Position numbers and translations under genes: made by a program. 64,000 nt of DNA. Source: Lysinibacillus cavernae (GTDB lineage Bacteria; Bacillota; Bacilli; Bacillales_A; Planococcaceae). Where the stretch lies: positions 124,001 to 188,000 of the forward strand of contig NZ_WMEF01000006.1 of assembly GCF_009724685.1 (NCBI RefSeq). The letters are read 5' to 3'. Positions 26,919 through 35,616 of the stretch are shown in pieces. The notes under the pieces were generated by a model. That model made no database searches and was not told the DNA's origin. It saw only the letters and a program-made list of their open reading frames with translations. How positions within the stretch are numbered: position 1 is the stretch's first letter; every line of letters starts with the position of its first letter.

Positions 26919-27608
26919 ATGTACAAAATATACATAATAGAGGACGATGCAAATATTGCTTCACTGATTGTCGAGCATTTATCCAAATATCAGTTTGAAT
27001 GCCATATTGTCCAACAATTTCAGCACGTCATAGAAGAATTTAATGCCATCCAACCACATCTAGTCATTATGGATATCAATCTCCCAACGTTTGATGGCTA
27101 TTTTTGGTCACGGAAAATCCGCCAACTCTCAACATGTCCAATCATCATTGTCTCTGCCAGAGTAAATGATATTGATCAAGTATATGGGATTGAAAATGGC
27201 GCTGATGACTTTATCACAAAACCATTTTCATTAGATGTCTTTATGGCAAAGGTTAATGGGCTGCTTCGACGTACATACGGTGAGTATGCTTCAGCTGAAA
27301 CAACTACCATAACAATAGCTAATACTACATTAAATCCAGATATCGTCCGTCTTCAAGCGGAGGGTAATGAGAGTTTGTTAACGTTAAAAGAAATGCAGCT
27401 GAGTAAGGTATTATTCGAAGCCTACCCAAATGTTGTGCCTCGCCAAAAGCTATTAAGTGCTATTTGGGATGATGAAACCTTTGTTGAGGAAAACACTTTG
27501 TCAGTGAATATCGGTCGACTACGTAGAAAAATGGAGGCAATCCACTCTAAGCTTGAAATTAAAACCATTCGCGGTCTTGGTTATCAATTAGTGGAGGAAG
27601 GAAAATGA
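26919..27608 (+). CDS. BceR-type response regulator (OmpR family)
   Basis: A 229-residue OmpR/PhoB regulator. The receiver (1-115) has IEDDANI, the acceptor Asp in IMDINLPTFDGYFW (near residue 50) and Lys in FITKPFS (near 100). The DNA-binding winged helix covers about 130-229 (LTLKEMQLSKVL and VNIGRLRRKME). The ATG at 26919 follows AAGGAAGGG; upstream in-frame codons are not needed. It overlaps the kinase gene by four bases (ATGA). With the kinase, ATPase and permease it forms a peptide-antibiotic sensing and detoxification module of the Bce type, and the operator at 28594-28620 is its probable target. Confidence 0.9.
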   Translation: MYKIYIIEDDANIASLIVEHLSKYQFECHIVQQFQHVIEEFNAIQPHLVIMDINLPTFDGYFWSRKIRQLSTCPIIIVSARVNDIDQVYGIENGADDFITKPFSLDVFMAKVNGLLRRTYGEYASAETTTITIANTTLNPDIVRLQAEGNESLLTLKEMQLSKVLFEAYPNVVPRQKLLSAIWDDETFVEENTLSVNIGRLRRKMEAIHSKLEIKTIRGLGYQLVEEGK

Positions 27609-28591
27609 AACTATTCTTTCGAGATCATCTAAGTATCATCATTCTCTATGGAATAAGCTTCCTATTATTACCTTGGATCATTCATGCCTTGGATGACCTT
27701 TCATCAAACTATAACTACTTTATCTTCCTTGTCAGTTTTTTGTTCATTATTTGGCTATTAGGTCGTTATTATCGTAGAAGAAAATTATATACTCATTTAC
27801 AAAAAGATGCCCAAACACAGGATGATCTTTATCTATTTGAACCGCGCTCTCCAATTGAGCAAGCCTATAGCAGCAAGCTGAGTCAAATGAAGTATTTATT
27901 ATTAACACAACAACAAAGATTAGAGGAGCAAGCACAAGAAAAACAACTTGTTCTATCCCATTTTGTACATCAAATGAAGACACCATTATCTGTTATTCAA
28001 TTAGTCATTCAAACGACATCCAACAAAACCTCTGGCGAATTACAGCAATGGCAAACCATTAGTAAAGAATGCGATAAGCTGACGTTTACTCTCAATCAGC
28101 TATTAACGTATGAACGCACATCTAATTTAGTAGCTGATTTAAAAATTGAACCCATTGTTTTAAAAAGGCTCGTCCAAGAGGTCGTCAATGATTTGAAAGA
28201 TTACTTTATCGCAAGAGAAATTTTCCCCAAAATGACACTTACTGAAGACCAAATTATTTATTCAGATCGAAAATGGTTAAAAATTGTCCTATATCAAATA
28301 GTAAATAACGCCATTAAATATAGTGAGATAGCCGGCACTATCCACATTCAATACGATAGTTCAACTTTACAAATAATAAATCATGGTGAGACAATTCCTG
28401 ACAGTGAAATATCGCGTGTCTTCGATTTATTTTATACGGGAATAAAGGGACGAACGAGTGGTGAAGCAACAGGTATTGGATTGTATTTAGCGAAAAAGAT
28501 TCTAACTACTTTAGAGCACCCCTTCACGCTACAATCTTTTGATCATGTCACTACTTTTTCCATCAATTTTTCAAACAGTCGGAAAAAATAA
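27605..28591 (+). CDS. BceS-type sensor histidine kinase
   Basis: A 328-residue intramembrane-sensing kinase. Two helices near the N-terminus (about 10-30 and 40-60) are separated by only a few residues, so there is no real extracellular sensor. The H-box SHFVHQMKTPLSV is near residue 120. The ATPase domain has NNAIKYSE, and the G-box region GEATGIGLYLAKKI is near 285. Such kinases do not detect peptides themselves but read the activity of the partner ABC transporter, here encoded immediately downstream. Confidence 0.9.
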   Translation: MKLFFRDHLSIIILYGISFLLLPWIIHALDDLSSNYNYFIFLVSFLFIIWLLGRYYRRRKLYTHLQKDAQTQDDLYLFEPRSPIEQAYSSKLSQMKYLLLTQQQRLEEQAQEKQLVLSHFVHQMKTPLSVIQLVIQTTSNKTSGELQQWQTISKECDKLTFTLNQLLTYERTSNLVADLKIEPIVLKRLVQEVVNDLKDYFIAREIFPKMTLTEDQIIYSDRKWLKIVLYQIVNNAIKYSEIAGTIHIQYDSSTLQIINHGETIPDSEISRVFDLFYTGIKGRTSGEATGIGLYLAKKILTTLEHPFTLQSFDHVTTFSINFSNSRKK

Positions 28592-28593
28592 AC

Positions 28594-28620
28594 ATGACAA
28601 CTTTGTCATCTTCATGTCAT
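28594..28620. promoter_or_regulatory. BceR-type operator upstream of the ABC transporter genes
   Basis: ATGACA (28594-28599), four bases, TGTCAT (28604-28609) matches the TGACA-N4-TGTCA core known for BceR-type regulators. A third half site, ATGTCAT, follows at 28614-28620. A TATACT box lies about 35 bp downstream with no good -35, as expected for an activated promoter. Confidence 0.75.
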
Positions 28621-28693
28621 CAAGCTAAATAGGTTTTTTATCGCTCCTTTTTTATACTTAAGCTATTAAATTAACATAAAGGAGTTGTTCAAG

Positions 28694-29455
28694 TTGGAAA
28701 ACACAATACTTCAAGTGACCAATTTGCAAAAAGAATATATTGGAGAGATCACATACAAAGCATTAAACGGCATTGATTTTCAGTTACGCAAACAGGAATT
28801 TGTAGCTGTCATGGGACCTTCAGGAAGTGGGAAAACGACATTTTTAAATAGTGTATCTACTATTGATCGTCCTACTGCTGGCGATATCTTGATTAATAAT
28901 AGAAATCCTTATGTTTTAACTGATGAGGAGCTTGCAAAGTTTCGCCGTTCTGAATTAGGTTTCGTTTTTCAGGATTTTAACCTTGTCCACACATTAACAG
29001 TGCAAGAAAATATTTTATTACCACTAACATTAGATAGCTTACCAGCCTCCAAAATGCGTCAACGTTTAAAGCATGTGGCTCAATTTCTTGGCATAGAGGA
29101 GCTACTGCCCAAACGTATTTACGAAATATCTGGTGGGCAAAAGCAACGAGTAGCCATAGCACGTGCTGTTATTCATGAGCCTAGTTTATTGTTAGCTGAT
29201 GAGCCTACAGGAAATCTTGATTCCAAAGCCGTCAATGATGTGATGAACTTATTTACCTCCATTAACCAGGAGCTAAAAACAGCTATTCTCATGGTGACAC
29301 ATGATCCTTATGTAGCAAGCTTTGCCAATCGTATTATATTTATTAAAGATGGCAAGTTATACAATGAGGTACATCGTGGCAACAATCGCAAGCAATTTTA
29401 CCAAGAAATAATGGACACTCTTGCTTTTTTAGGTGGTGGGCATCATGAGCTTTAA
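28694..29455 (+). CDS. BceA-type ABC transporter ATP-binding protein
   Basis: A 253-residue ATPase of the MacB/BceA group. Walker A GPSGSGKTTFLNS (near 42), Q-loop VFQDFN, signature ISGGQKQRVAIARA (near 147), Walker B LLLADEPTGNLDS and H-loop MVTHDP are all intact. I start at TTG 28694, nine bases after AAAGGAG; the TTG at 28685 abuts the ribosome site. It pairs with the permease downstream, whose start overlaps its end by 11 bases. Confidence 0.93.
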   Translation: MENTILQVTNLQKEYIGEITYKALNGIDFQLRKQEFVAVMGPSGSGKTTFLNSVSTIDRPTAGDILINNRNPYVLTDEELAKFRRSELGFVFQDFNLVHTLTVQENILLPLTLDSLPASKMRQRLKHVAQFLGIEELLPKRIYEISGGQKQRVAIARAVIHEPSLLLADEPTGNLDSKAVNDVMNLFTSINQELKTAILMVTHDPYVASFANRIIFIKDGKLYNEVHRGNNRKQFYQEIMDTLAFLGGGHHEL

Positions 29456-31286
29456 TCACATTGTCCTCCAAAATATTTTACGTGATAAATGGACATATGT
29501 TTCTTATTTCTTGAGTAGTATGTTTTCCATTATTATTTTCTTTCTATTTTCTGTTATCGCCTTTCATCCAAGCCTGAAAAGCTTAGATCCGAACTCAACA
29601 CTTGGCATTTCATTGATGTTAGCCAGTTTGCTCGTTTATTTATTTTCTTTTATTTACATCGCTTATTCGATTATGGCATTTCTACGAAAAAAGACAAAAA
29701 CGCTAGGTATTTTTATGATAACTGGCGCTTCCATGAAGCAAATTCGTAAGCTCGTATATCGAGAAAACCTGTTAATTGGTGTTTTAGCAATTGTGGCAGC
29801 TATCGTTCTTGGGCTAGTCATTACTCCCCTCTTCTTAATGGGAGCAAAAGTTGTTTTAAAAGCAGATACATTCGGTATGTATATGCCCTTACAAGCAATT
29901 GGCTTAACAATTGGATTATTTCTTATTTTATTCGTAGTGATATCAAAGGTCGTAACGAAATTTATTAATAAAGAAGCCTCTATTCAGCTATTAAAAAGTG
30001 ATACGGTTATTGAGAAATCGATTAAGCCACATCCTCTTTTATTCGTTTTAAGTATCAGCATGACTGCTATATTAGCCTATTTACTTAAAATCGAACATGC
30101 CCTTGTAAAAAGTTTAGACGTTTTTTATTATCTGTTATTTTTCGCTAGTCTTCTTAGTACAATCTATTTAGTCATCGCTCAAGGGTTAAGACTATTTTTA
30201 AAAATCTTTGAGAAGTCATCTGCCTATTTACGCAAAACAAATATGCTGTTAGCATCCAATTTAAATGCAAAAATGAAGTCACATGCAAGTATGCTATTTC
30301 TAATTACGATACTATTAAGTGGTGTCTTTCTATGTACAAGCATTTTATTTAGCTCTTATTACAATGTGAAAAAGGATAGTGAAGAAAATTATCCGTATAG
30401 CTTTCAATACATTGCTGATCCAAAAACTGACGAAAATATGGTAAAGGCTGATCTCGACAATCTTGAAGAAAAACTATCAACCGTTCAAGCAAGCAAATAC
30501 TTTATTGAATTCAAATCGAATGAGGATAAACGCCTTGGCTATATGGCATTATCTGATTACAACCTGTTACAACATCAAGAAATTACTCTACGGAAAGATG
30601 AATTTATTGCTGTTGCAGGGAGTCGAGGCGTAGCACCCACAACAAACAATACTAACGATCCATATATAAAATCATTTAAACTGGTCAAAATCAATGAACA
30701 AAATCTGCTATCTACTGGTTTCCAGCAAAGCTATTTCATTGTGCCTGATGACATTTACCAAGCGATCGACTACCCTGTTTATAAAACCTATATTTATGAG
30801 TTGGACAATTGGACCGCCCATACAGAATTAGCGAATACAATTACCGAAGCCATACCATCATTGCCTGGTGAACGTTACGTAACATCCAAAATCAATTTAT
30901 ATGACACGGAAATGTTTATCAAAAGTGTTATGTTCTTTATTGGCTCTATGTTAAGTTTAATTTTCTTAAGTGCTGCCATGAGTATACTTTACTTCTATTT
31001 ACAAACAACATTGCTACAGGAAAAAGAAAAGTATATTGGCATCCGAAAGTTGGGACTTTCTAAAAAGGAATTAGCCACAGTTGTTTCTAAAGAATTGGCA
31101 ATTCTTATATTTGTACCGTTCTCCATAGCCATTTTACTATTGCTTACTACATTAGTAGCTATGCGAACAATGGTCTCCACAGCTTTTTTACAAATTTCAA
31201 TGGCTAGCTCTTGCTGTTTCTTTATTCTGTTCTTCATCAGTTACTTATTTATTCGTAAAAATTATTTCAAACGCTTAGTAAGCTAA
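29445..31286 (+). CDS. BceB-type ABC transporter permease
   Basis: A 613-residue permease with about ten helices and a large extracellular domain of roughly 200 residues between the seventh and eighth helices (about residues 305-480). This domain is the hallmark of Bce-type exporters, which free lipid II-cycle intermediates from peptide antibiotics such as bacitracin or lantibiotics. The ATG at 29445 follows AGGTGGTGGG. An FtsX-like region with KLGLSKKELATVVSKELA lies near the C-terminus. A terminator follows directly, closing the four-gene module. Confidence 0.92.
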   Translation: MSFNHIVLQNILRDKWTYVSYFLSSMFSIIIFFLFSVIAFHPSLKSLDPNSTLGISLMLASLLVYLFSFIYIAYSIMAFLRKKTKTLGIFMITGASMKQIRKLVYRENLLIGVLAIVAAIVLGLVITPLFLMGAKVVLKADTFGMYMPLQAIGLTIGLFLILFVVISKVVTKFINKEASIQLLKSDTVIEKSIKPHPLLFVLSISMTAILAYLLKIEHALVKSLDVFYYLLFFASLLSTIYLVIAQGLRLFLKIFEKSSAYLRKTNMLLASNLNAKMKSHASMLFLITILLSGVFLCTSILFSSYYNVKKDSEENYPYSFQYIADPKTDENMVKADLDNLEEKLSTVQASKYFIEFKSNEDKRLGYMALSDYNLLQHQEITLRKDEFIAVAGSRGVAPTTNNTNDPYIKSFKLVKINEQNLLSTGFQQSYFIVPDDIYQAIDYPVYKTYIYELDNWTAHTELANTITEAIPSLPGERYVTSKINLYDTEMFIKSVMFFIGSMLSLIFLSAAMSILYFYLQTTLLQEKEKYIGIRKLGLSKKELATVVSKELAILIFVPFSIAILLLLTTLVAMRTMVSTAFLQISMASSCCFFILFFISYLFIRKNYFKRLVS

Positions 31287-31318
31287 AAAATCGCACTCCA
31301 TGAGGGTGCGATTTTTTT
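31285..31318. terminator. Bidirectional terminator
   Basis: AAAAAATCGCACTC pairs with GGGTGCGATTTTTTT. Confidence 0.92.
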
Positions 31319-31778
31319 ACCAAAGAATTGGTTTTGCTACCATTAACCAAAGCATGATAAGCAATAATAAGATGTACATCCATGTCTTCCGTTGCAAAAG
31401 TGACACAAATTGCTGTTGGTCATAAGCAGGTGTATTAAATGTACGTAATGTCCGTTTAAACGCTCTAGCTAAAAATACAATAGAAGCAAGCATCACAAGG
31501 AACGTCATGACAATCCATGAAGTACGCCAATGATAGCCAGCATGCCACATTAACAAAATACCTGATGCTACTAGGACATGCCCTGAATGTTTGACAATAG
31601 CAATGGCGCCCTTAAAGGCTTCGATATATGGTGACATTTCACCGTTGGAGGCTGTGCGCATTTTTTTTACGACGGTTAGCACAACGAACAAAGGCCCAAT
31701 CGAAAGAACAGCACTTAAAATATGTATATAAAGAAGTAGTGTATAAATGGAAAACATGATGTGTACGCCCCTTTTCAT
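31317..31778 (-). CDS. DUF2269-like four-helix membrane protein
   Basis: A 153-residue protein with four hydrophobic helices (near 10-35, 55-80, 85-105 and 130-150). It resembles the DUF2269/YndM-like small integral membrane proteins, whose function is not known. TAGGAG lies five bases before ATG 31778. An internal ATG at 31757 (MFSIYTLL) is an alternative start. His residues in the first and second helices (LYIHILSA and VKHSGHVLVASG) are conserved-looking, and a heme or redox role has been suggested for similar folds, but nothing here proves it. Confidence 0.65.
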   Translation of the reverse strand: MKRGVHIMFSIYTLLLYIHILSAVLSIGPLFVVLTVVKKMRTASNGEMSPYIEAFKGAIAIVKHSGHVLVASGILLMWHAGYHWRTSWIVMTFLVMLASIVFLARAFKRTLRTFNTPAYDQQQFVSLLQRKTWMYILLLLIMLWLMVAKPILW

Positions 31779-31938
31779 CAGTCTCCTACATTATAGCATT
31801 CCACCTAAACCTACTTTATCAGCAATTGTGAATCCTTTGTAAACACAACTTGAATCATTGTTAAATTGTTTGAAATCTACACAAAGAGGGTATTGTTTAT
31901 AGTAACATGCACTTATAGAACAAAAAGGAGTGATTTTT

Positions 31939-32568
31939 ATAGGAATTCATCAATTTTTTACAAGCCTTAATGATTTAGAGCGGATTATTCGTTGCCCTGG
32001 TCGCTTCAAGTTTGAGGAGCACAATGTGGCAGCCCATTCTTGGAAAGTATCACAATATGCAATGTTCTTCGCAACGTTGGAAGAAATGAACGGCGTAAAA
32101 GTTGATTGGAAGTCTTTATATGAAAAAACCATCAACCATGACTTTGCTGAGGTTTTTATTGGTGATATTAAGACACCCGTAAAACATGCTAGTCCAGAGC
32201 TGAAGCAAATGCTAGCACATGTGGAAGAAAAAATGATGGAAAAGTTTATTATCAATGAAATCCCACAAGAGTTTCAGGCAATTTTCTTTGAACGTATGAA
32301 GGAAGGTAAGGACAGTACTTTAGAGGGTCGGTTACTCGAGTTCGCGGATAAGCTTGATCAATTTTATGAAGCTTTTGCCGAATTAAAGCGTGGTAACACG
32401 GACAAAGAATTTGTCTATATGTATCAATCAGCCCTTTCAAAGCTTTTGGCAATTCCACTTGAAGCGACAGTTCATTACTTCCGCACAGAAATTTTAAAGG
32501 ATGCAGTAAAGGAAAAAACTCATATTGATATTCAAGCATTAACAAATGAAGTACTAACAGCAAAATAA
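31939..32568 (+). CDS. HD-domain hydrolase, YfbR-like
   Basis: A protein of about 209 residues of the HD phosphohydrolase superfamily, closest in layout to YfbR 5'-nucleotidases. The metal-binding residues are visible as His in AAHSWKV (near 30), HD in INHDFAEVFIGDIKTP (near 65) and a later Asp in EFADKLDQFYEAF (near 135). The start is odd: AAGGAG at 31925-31930 is followed at ideal distance by ATA GGA ATT CAT CAA, where relatives would be expected to begin Met-Gly-Ile-His-Gln. The only upstream start-like codon, GTG 31930, is inside the ribosome site. Either AUA is used, or the GTG is. Confidence 0.75.
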   Translation: MGIHQFFTSLNDLERIIRCPGRFKFEEHNVAAHSWKVSQYAMFFATLEEMNGVKVDWKSLYEKTINHDFAEVFIGDIKTPVKHASPELKQMLAHVEEKMMEKFIINEIPQEFQAIFFERMKEGKDSTLEGRLLEFADKLDQFYEAFAELKRGNTDKEFVYMYQSALSKLLAIPLEATVHYFRTEILKDAVKEKTHIDIQALTNEVLTAK

Positions 32569-32670
32569 TAAGGTGCATGTACAAGTTTTCCGATTGAAAA
32601 ATCATGGAAGGCTTTTTTTATTTTCTAAAAAAAGTCGTATAATGGGGGGAGATTGATTGGAGGGAAAGTA

Positions 32671-33183
32671 TTGTCACAAGATTGCTCAATTATAGAAGAT
32701 TTAATACCTCTTTATAAAAAACAAGTGCTCCAAGCACCGACGATAGATTTTATAGAGCAGCATTTAGCGAATTGTCCGCAATGTCAGCAGCTCGTTCATT
32801 CACAGCGAATCCAAAATGAATACTTACCCATGAAAAGAACATTATCTTTTTTTCATATCATCTTTATCGTACTATCATTTATGTTTGCCATTAACTCATC
32901 CTTGCTTGGGAATCAAAAAGGCTTTGTGATCTCGTATGCACTTTTCGGTTGTCTTTCCTACCTTTTCTATAAAAATGTCTGGATTGTTTTTATTATTAGT
33001 TCGGTACCTGTATTTGTCTGGGCCATCATTAACAATCTAAATAATGGGCTCTATACGACCTCTTACTCCTTAACAGAATTAGGAGCATTGGTGATTGGAG
33101 CTAGTTACATCGCTCTTTTACATACGATTTTTGCCTTATTAGGCGCTGCTCTTGCCATTCTGTTACGCAGAATCTTTAAATAA
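32671..33183 (+). CDS. Zinc-finger anti-sigma-like membrane protein
   Basis: A 170-residue protein. The N-terminus has a zinc-binding HxxxCxxC motif (EQHLANCPQCQQLV, near residue 30), as in anti-sigma factors of the ZAS/zf-HC2 type. About four transmembrane helices follow. No sigma-factor gene adjoins it, so it is either an orphan or acts on a distant partner. The start is TTG 32671, six bases after GGAGGG. Confidence 0.72.
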   Translation: MSQDCSIIEDLIPLYKKQVLQAPTIDFIEQHLANCPQCQQLVHSQRIQNEYLPMKRTLSFFHIIFIVLSFMFAINSSLLGNQKGFVISYALFGCLSYLFYKNVWIVFIISSVPVFVWAIINNLNNGLYTTSYSLTELGALVIGASYIALLHTIFALLGAALAILLRRIFK

Positions 33184-33196
33184 GTACTTATACAAA

Positions 33197-33235
33197 CATG
33201 CACCTTAAACTTGTCACAGAAGTTTAGGTGCATGC
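33197..33235. terminator. Hairpin between convergent genes
   Basis: CATGCACCTTAAACTT pairs with AAGTTTAGGTGCATG (one bulge). T runs are weak on both strands. Confidence 0.6.
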
Positions 33236-33244
33236 TGATTGTCG

Positions 33245-33583
33245 TTATGCTTTTTTCACGAATTCTGACTTTAATTTCATAGCACCAAAGCCATCAATTT
33301 TACAGTCAATATTATGATCACCTTCTACAAGACGAATACTTTTTACCTTTGTCCCTATTTTCAAAGTAGAAGAACTTCCCTTCACCTTTAAATCCTTAAT
33401 AATAGTAACTGAATCGCCGTCAGCTAACAGGTTGCCATTTGCATCTTTTACAATCATTCCAACTGATTCTTGTTCAGTTGCATCCATGCTCCACTCATGC
33501 GCACATTCTGGGCATACAAAGTTTGTTCCATCCTCATACGTGTATTCAGAATGACATTTTGGACAATTTGGGTAAGCTGCCAT
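33245..33583 (-). CDS. PhnA/YjdM-family zinc-ribbon protein
   Basis: A 112-residue protein. The N-terminal zinc ribbon has [21 protein letters not shown], and the C-terminal PhnA beta domain includes [23 protein letters not shown] and a [18 protein letters not shown] end. The family was named from phosphonate clusters but its role is not established there; it is common outside them, as here. GGAGGAAG precedes the ATG. Confidence 0.92.
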   Translation of the reverse strand: MAAYPNCPKCHSEYTYEDGTNFVCPECAHEWSMDATEQESVGMIVKDANGNLLADGDSVTIIKDLKVKGSSSTLKIGTKVKSIRLVEGDHNIDCKIDGFGAMKLKSEFVKKA

Positions 33584-33860
33584 TTCCGCTTCCTCCTTTT
33601 ACATTTTTGCTAAGTAAATTCTCTTTATGCTCCTATCTTTACATAGTCAACCATAATAAGCAAAGGTTGTTCGTATTTTTTGTTCGCATTTGTGAAAAAA
33701 ATATGAAGCATTTGCGCATATTTAAAGGAATTTCTAGTTACGCATCCTACAATTTGGAACACTTGCCCATTGACTAATTTACTGCAATCATCTTACTTGC
33801 ATGTTTTTTCATCATGCTTTATTATATCCATAAAGGCTGCATTGTTCGTATAATATTAAG
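33584..33860. other. Upstream regions of the PhnA-like gene and the candidate RNA
   Basis: AT-rich, with no ORF supported by a ribosome site. A TATAAT box at 33849-33854 could start the structured RNA downstream, but no good -35 is present. Confidence 0.35.
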
Positions 33861-33879
33861 TTTTAACCTTTAAGCTGTA

Positions 33880-34076
33880 AAAGGGAGTTTTATTATTGGA
33901 GTTGGAATGACGGGCCTCACACTACGGTGCATGAGGATAAGCAAGAAAACTTCTGCGAACACCCACTTTGAGGAGTGGTGGTTTAAAACTTTCTATAATA
34001 ACTACGGCATACGCGGCTTTTTACATTATATTGCCTATACAGCACCTTAGCCGAATGGTTAAGGTGCTTTTTTTAT
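33880..34076 (+). ncRNA. Candidate structured RNA or riboswitch with terminator
   Basis: A multi-helix fold can be drawn by eye. An outer stem TTATTAT/ATAATAA (33890-33896 with 33995-34001) encloses a hairpin with a UACG loop (33915-33936, CCTCACAC/GTGcaTGAGG) and a second hairpin (33960-33980, CACCCACT/AGTGGTG). The unpaired parts are unlike the surrounding AT-rich DNA. About 40 bases later comes a 12-bp terminator stem and T run (34041-34075). The layout suits a free-standing RNA or an aptamer with a terminator ahead of the lipoprotein gene at 34194. I compared it mentally with common riboswitch cores (TPP, FMN, SAM, lysine, glycine, purine, M-box, c-di-AMP, T-box) and saw no match. Confidence 0.55.
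34041..34075 (+). terminator. Strong terminator ending the structured RNA
   Basis: AGCACCTTAGCC and GGTTAAGGTGCT around a four-base loop, followed by seven T. Confidence 0.92.
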
Positions 34077-34193
34077 TACATAGCATTATTAGCGTTAAAG
34101 TTATAATACAAAAAAGTATAAATAACCTGCTCTTATACTGTATAATTCCCTCCCATTTTGCGCATATATGGAGTAACAAGGGAGGTTATGCTA

Positions 34194-34649
34194 TTGAAAA
34201 AATTGATTTATCTAATGGTATTCGCTTCACTACTATTAGTAGCTTGTGGAAAAAGTGCGGAGCCAAAGGAAGTAGCGGTCGATCAAAACACTTCTGTTGA
34301 AGATATTGTGGGTGTGATCGTTAAAAATGAGTTCTCTGTGGAAGAATCCAAAGGTGTTGTGACGATTTCCATTCAGGATACAGATGTGACAGAGGGATCG
34401 AAAAGTCAGATGTTGAAGGATTCCACTAAAATTTTTGCTGAATTATCCAAGCTAAAAAGTGTTAAGACACCAGCTATCACTTGGTATGCTCCACTCACTG
34501 AGCCTGATGGGGACAAAACGATGACAGAGGTCTTAAATATCTATTTTAGTGAAGAAGATTATAACAAAGTGGATTGGACCAATTATCTACAGGTGGATAT
34601 TGAATCCAGCGCTACTAACTATCACGAAGATAAAGCTTTAGAGGATTAG
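34194..34649 (+). CDS. Small lipoprotein of unknown function
   Basis: A 151-residue secreted lipoprotein. The signal sequence ends in a lipobox, LLLVACG. The mature part has about 130 residues, rich in Asp, Glu, Lys and Thr with no cysteine, and is likely a compact alpha/beta domain. I choose TTG 34194, eight bases after GGGAGG; the ATG at 34188 is too close to the site. The gene lies 118 bp after the terminator of the candidate RNA. The family is not recognised. Confidence 0.75.
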   Translation: MKKLIYLMVFASLLLVACGKSAEPKEVAVDQNTSVEDIVGVIVKNEFSVEESKGVVTISIQDTDVTEGSKSQMLKDSTKIFAELSKLKSVKTPAITWYAPLTEPDGDKTMTEVLNIYFSEEDYNKVDWTNYLQVDIESSATNYHEDKALED

Positions 34650-34664
34650 TCCTTTCAAGAATCA

Positions 34665-34698
34665 AGATACCCCAAAATGTATTGAGGGGTATCTTTTT
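34665..34698. terminator. Bidirectional terminator
   Basis: AGATACCCC pairs with GGGGTATCT followed by six T. Confidence 0.88.
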
Positions 34699-35036
34699 TA
34701 CGTTGTTGTTTTTACATACTGCTTTATACCATCCACTAACAGAGGTTGCTTTATCTTGTAGTGAGTTGCTTGCCAAATTCCTTTGCCATCCTGCAATATT
34801 AATAGCTGCGGTGATTCGTGCTTCACCTGAATGTCGCATGCAATAGCATTGGAAACCACTCTATCCATTTGCACGATGACAAGATATTTAGGTAGATCCG
34901 TTGCTAATGCTTTAAATTCTTTTAATGCTGAAATACTACTAATACATGTCATGCTAAATTTTAATACAAGGCAAGCTTTGCTCCTAGAACGTTCTAATAT
35001 TTCTTTCCAATTATCAATTGTCCTTATTCGTTGCAT
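34698..35036 (-). CDS. ytxJ: YtxJ-like bacillithiol-system thioredoxin-fold protein
   Basis: A 112-residue monothiol thioredoxin-like protein. The motif LKFSMTCISSISALKEF near residue 30 matches the YtxJ active-site region, with one cysteine after a beta strand. Its second half has SPQLLILQDGKGIWQATH, as in thioredoxin folds. In bacillithiol producers YtxJ (BrxC) helps resolve mixed disulfides. GGAGGTG precedes ATG 35036; the longer reading to 35087 has no ribosome site. Confidence 0.85.
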   Translation of the reverse strand: MQRIRTIDNWKEILERSRSKACLVLKFSMTCISSISALKEFKALATDLPKYLVIVQMDRVVSNAIACDIQVKHESPQLLILQDGKGIWQATHYKIKQPLLVDGIKQYVKTTT

Positions 35037-35089
35037 GTGACACCTCCTATTTAAATTATATACTGCATAGGGTATTTTGGATATCATAA

Positions 35090-35125
35090 AACAACACGAG
35101 CCTACATTTATAGCTCGTGTTGTTT
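35090..35125 (-). terminator. Terminator after the VOC gene
   Basis: AACAACACGAGC and its complement GCTCGTGTTGTT enclose an 11-base loop. Confidence 0.88.
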
Positions 35126-35133
35126 ATTCTTAT

Positions 35134-35547
35134 TTAAATACCTTCTGTATTCATTAATACTAAACGCCAACCATCAGGATCTTCAATGGTTATACCTTTC
35201 TCTGCCCAATAAAGATTTTCAGGCTCTACTTCTGGGTACCCCATTAATGATAGTCGTTTGACAATACGGTGAATAGTTTCGACGTTTGGAATATAAAGTA
35301 CTAGCAGATTGTCCTTACTTGGTGCAGGACACGGGCTCCCTTCAACATGCTCTGTAAATTCAAGATGATAGTTTGCGTTTGGAAGCCCAATCATTATACC
35401 ATCGTAACCGCGATGTCCTGTAAAAGATCCAATTTTCTTTAATCCAACGCCTTCACAGTAAAAACGCTCAATTTCCTTTAATTGATCTGTTGGCCTTGCG
35501 ATTCGAACCTGTGCTACCGCTAATTCATTTGTCCATTTTTGTTCCAT
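35134..35547 (-). CDS. VOC-superfamily (glyoxalase-like) protein
   Basis: A 137-residue member of the vicinal oxygen chelate superfamily. It has paired beta-alpha-beta modules (QVRIARPTDQLKEIERFYCEGVGL, then YHLEFTEH and later GITIEDPDGWRLVLMN). Metal-ligand-like residues are His in YHLEFTEH and Glu in TIEDPDGW. The family includes glyoxalases, ring-cleaving dioxygenases and antibiotic-resistance proteins, and the activity cannot be told from sequence. GGGAGCAAG precedes the ATG. A terminator follows. Confidence 0.85.
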   Translation of the reverse strand: MEQKWTNELAVAQVRIARPTDQLKEIERFYCEGVGLKKIGSFTGHRGYDGIMIGLPNANYHLEFTEHVEGSPCPAPSKDNLLVLYIPNVETIHRIVKRLSLMGYPEVEPENLYWAEKGITIEDPDGWRLVLMNTEGI

Positions 35548-35616
35548 CGTTCTTGCTCCCTTTTTAGACTATTGTAGAGTGAGTCAATAGCGCAAGGAAC
35601 AGTCCTAGGTCTGAAG

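Noticed and set aside
33968-34300. 110-codon open frame across the candidate RNA
   Set aside because: It reads through the terminator hairpin and into the lipoprotein in another frame and has no ribosome site.
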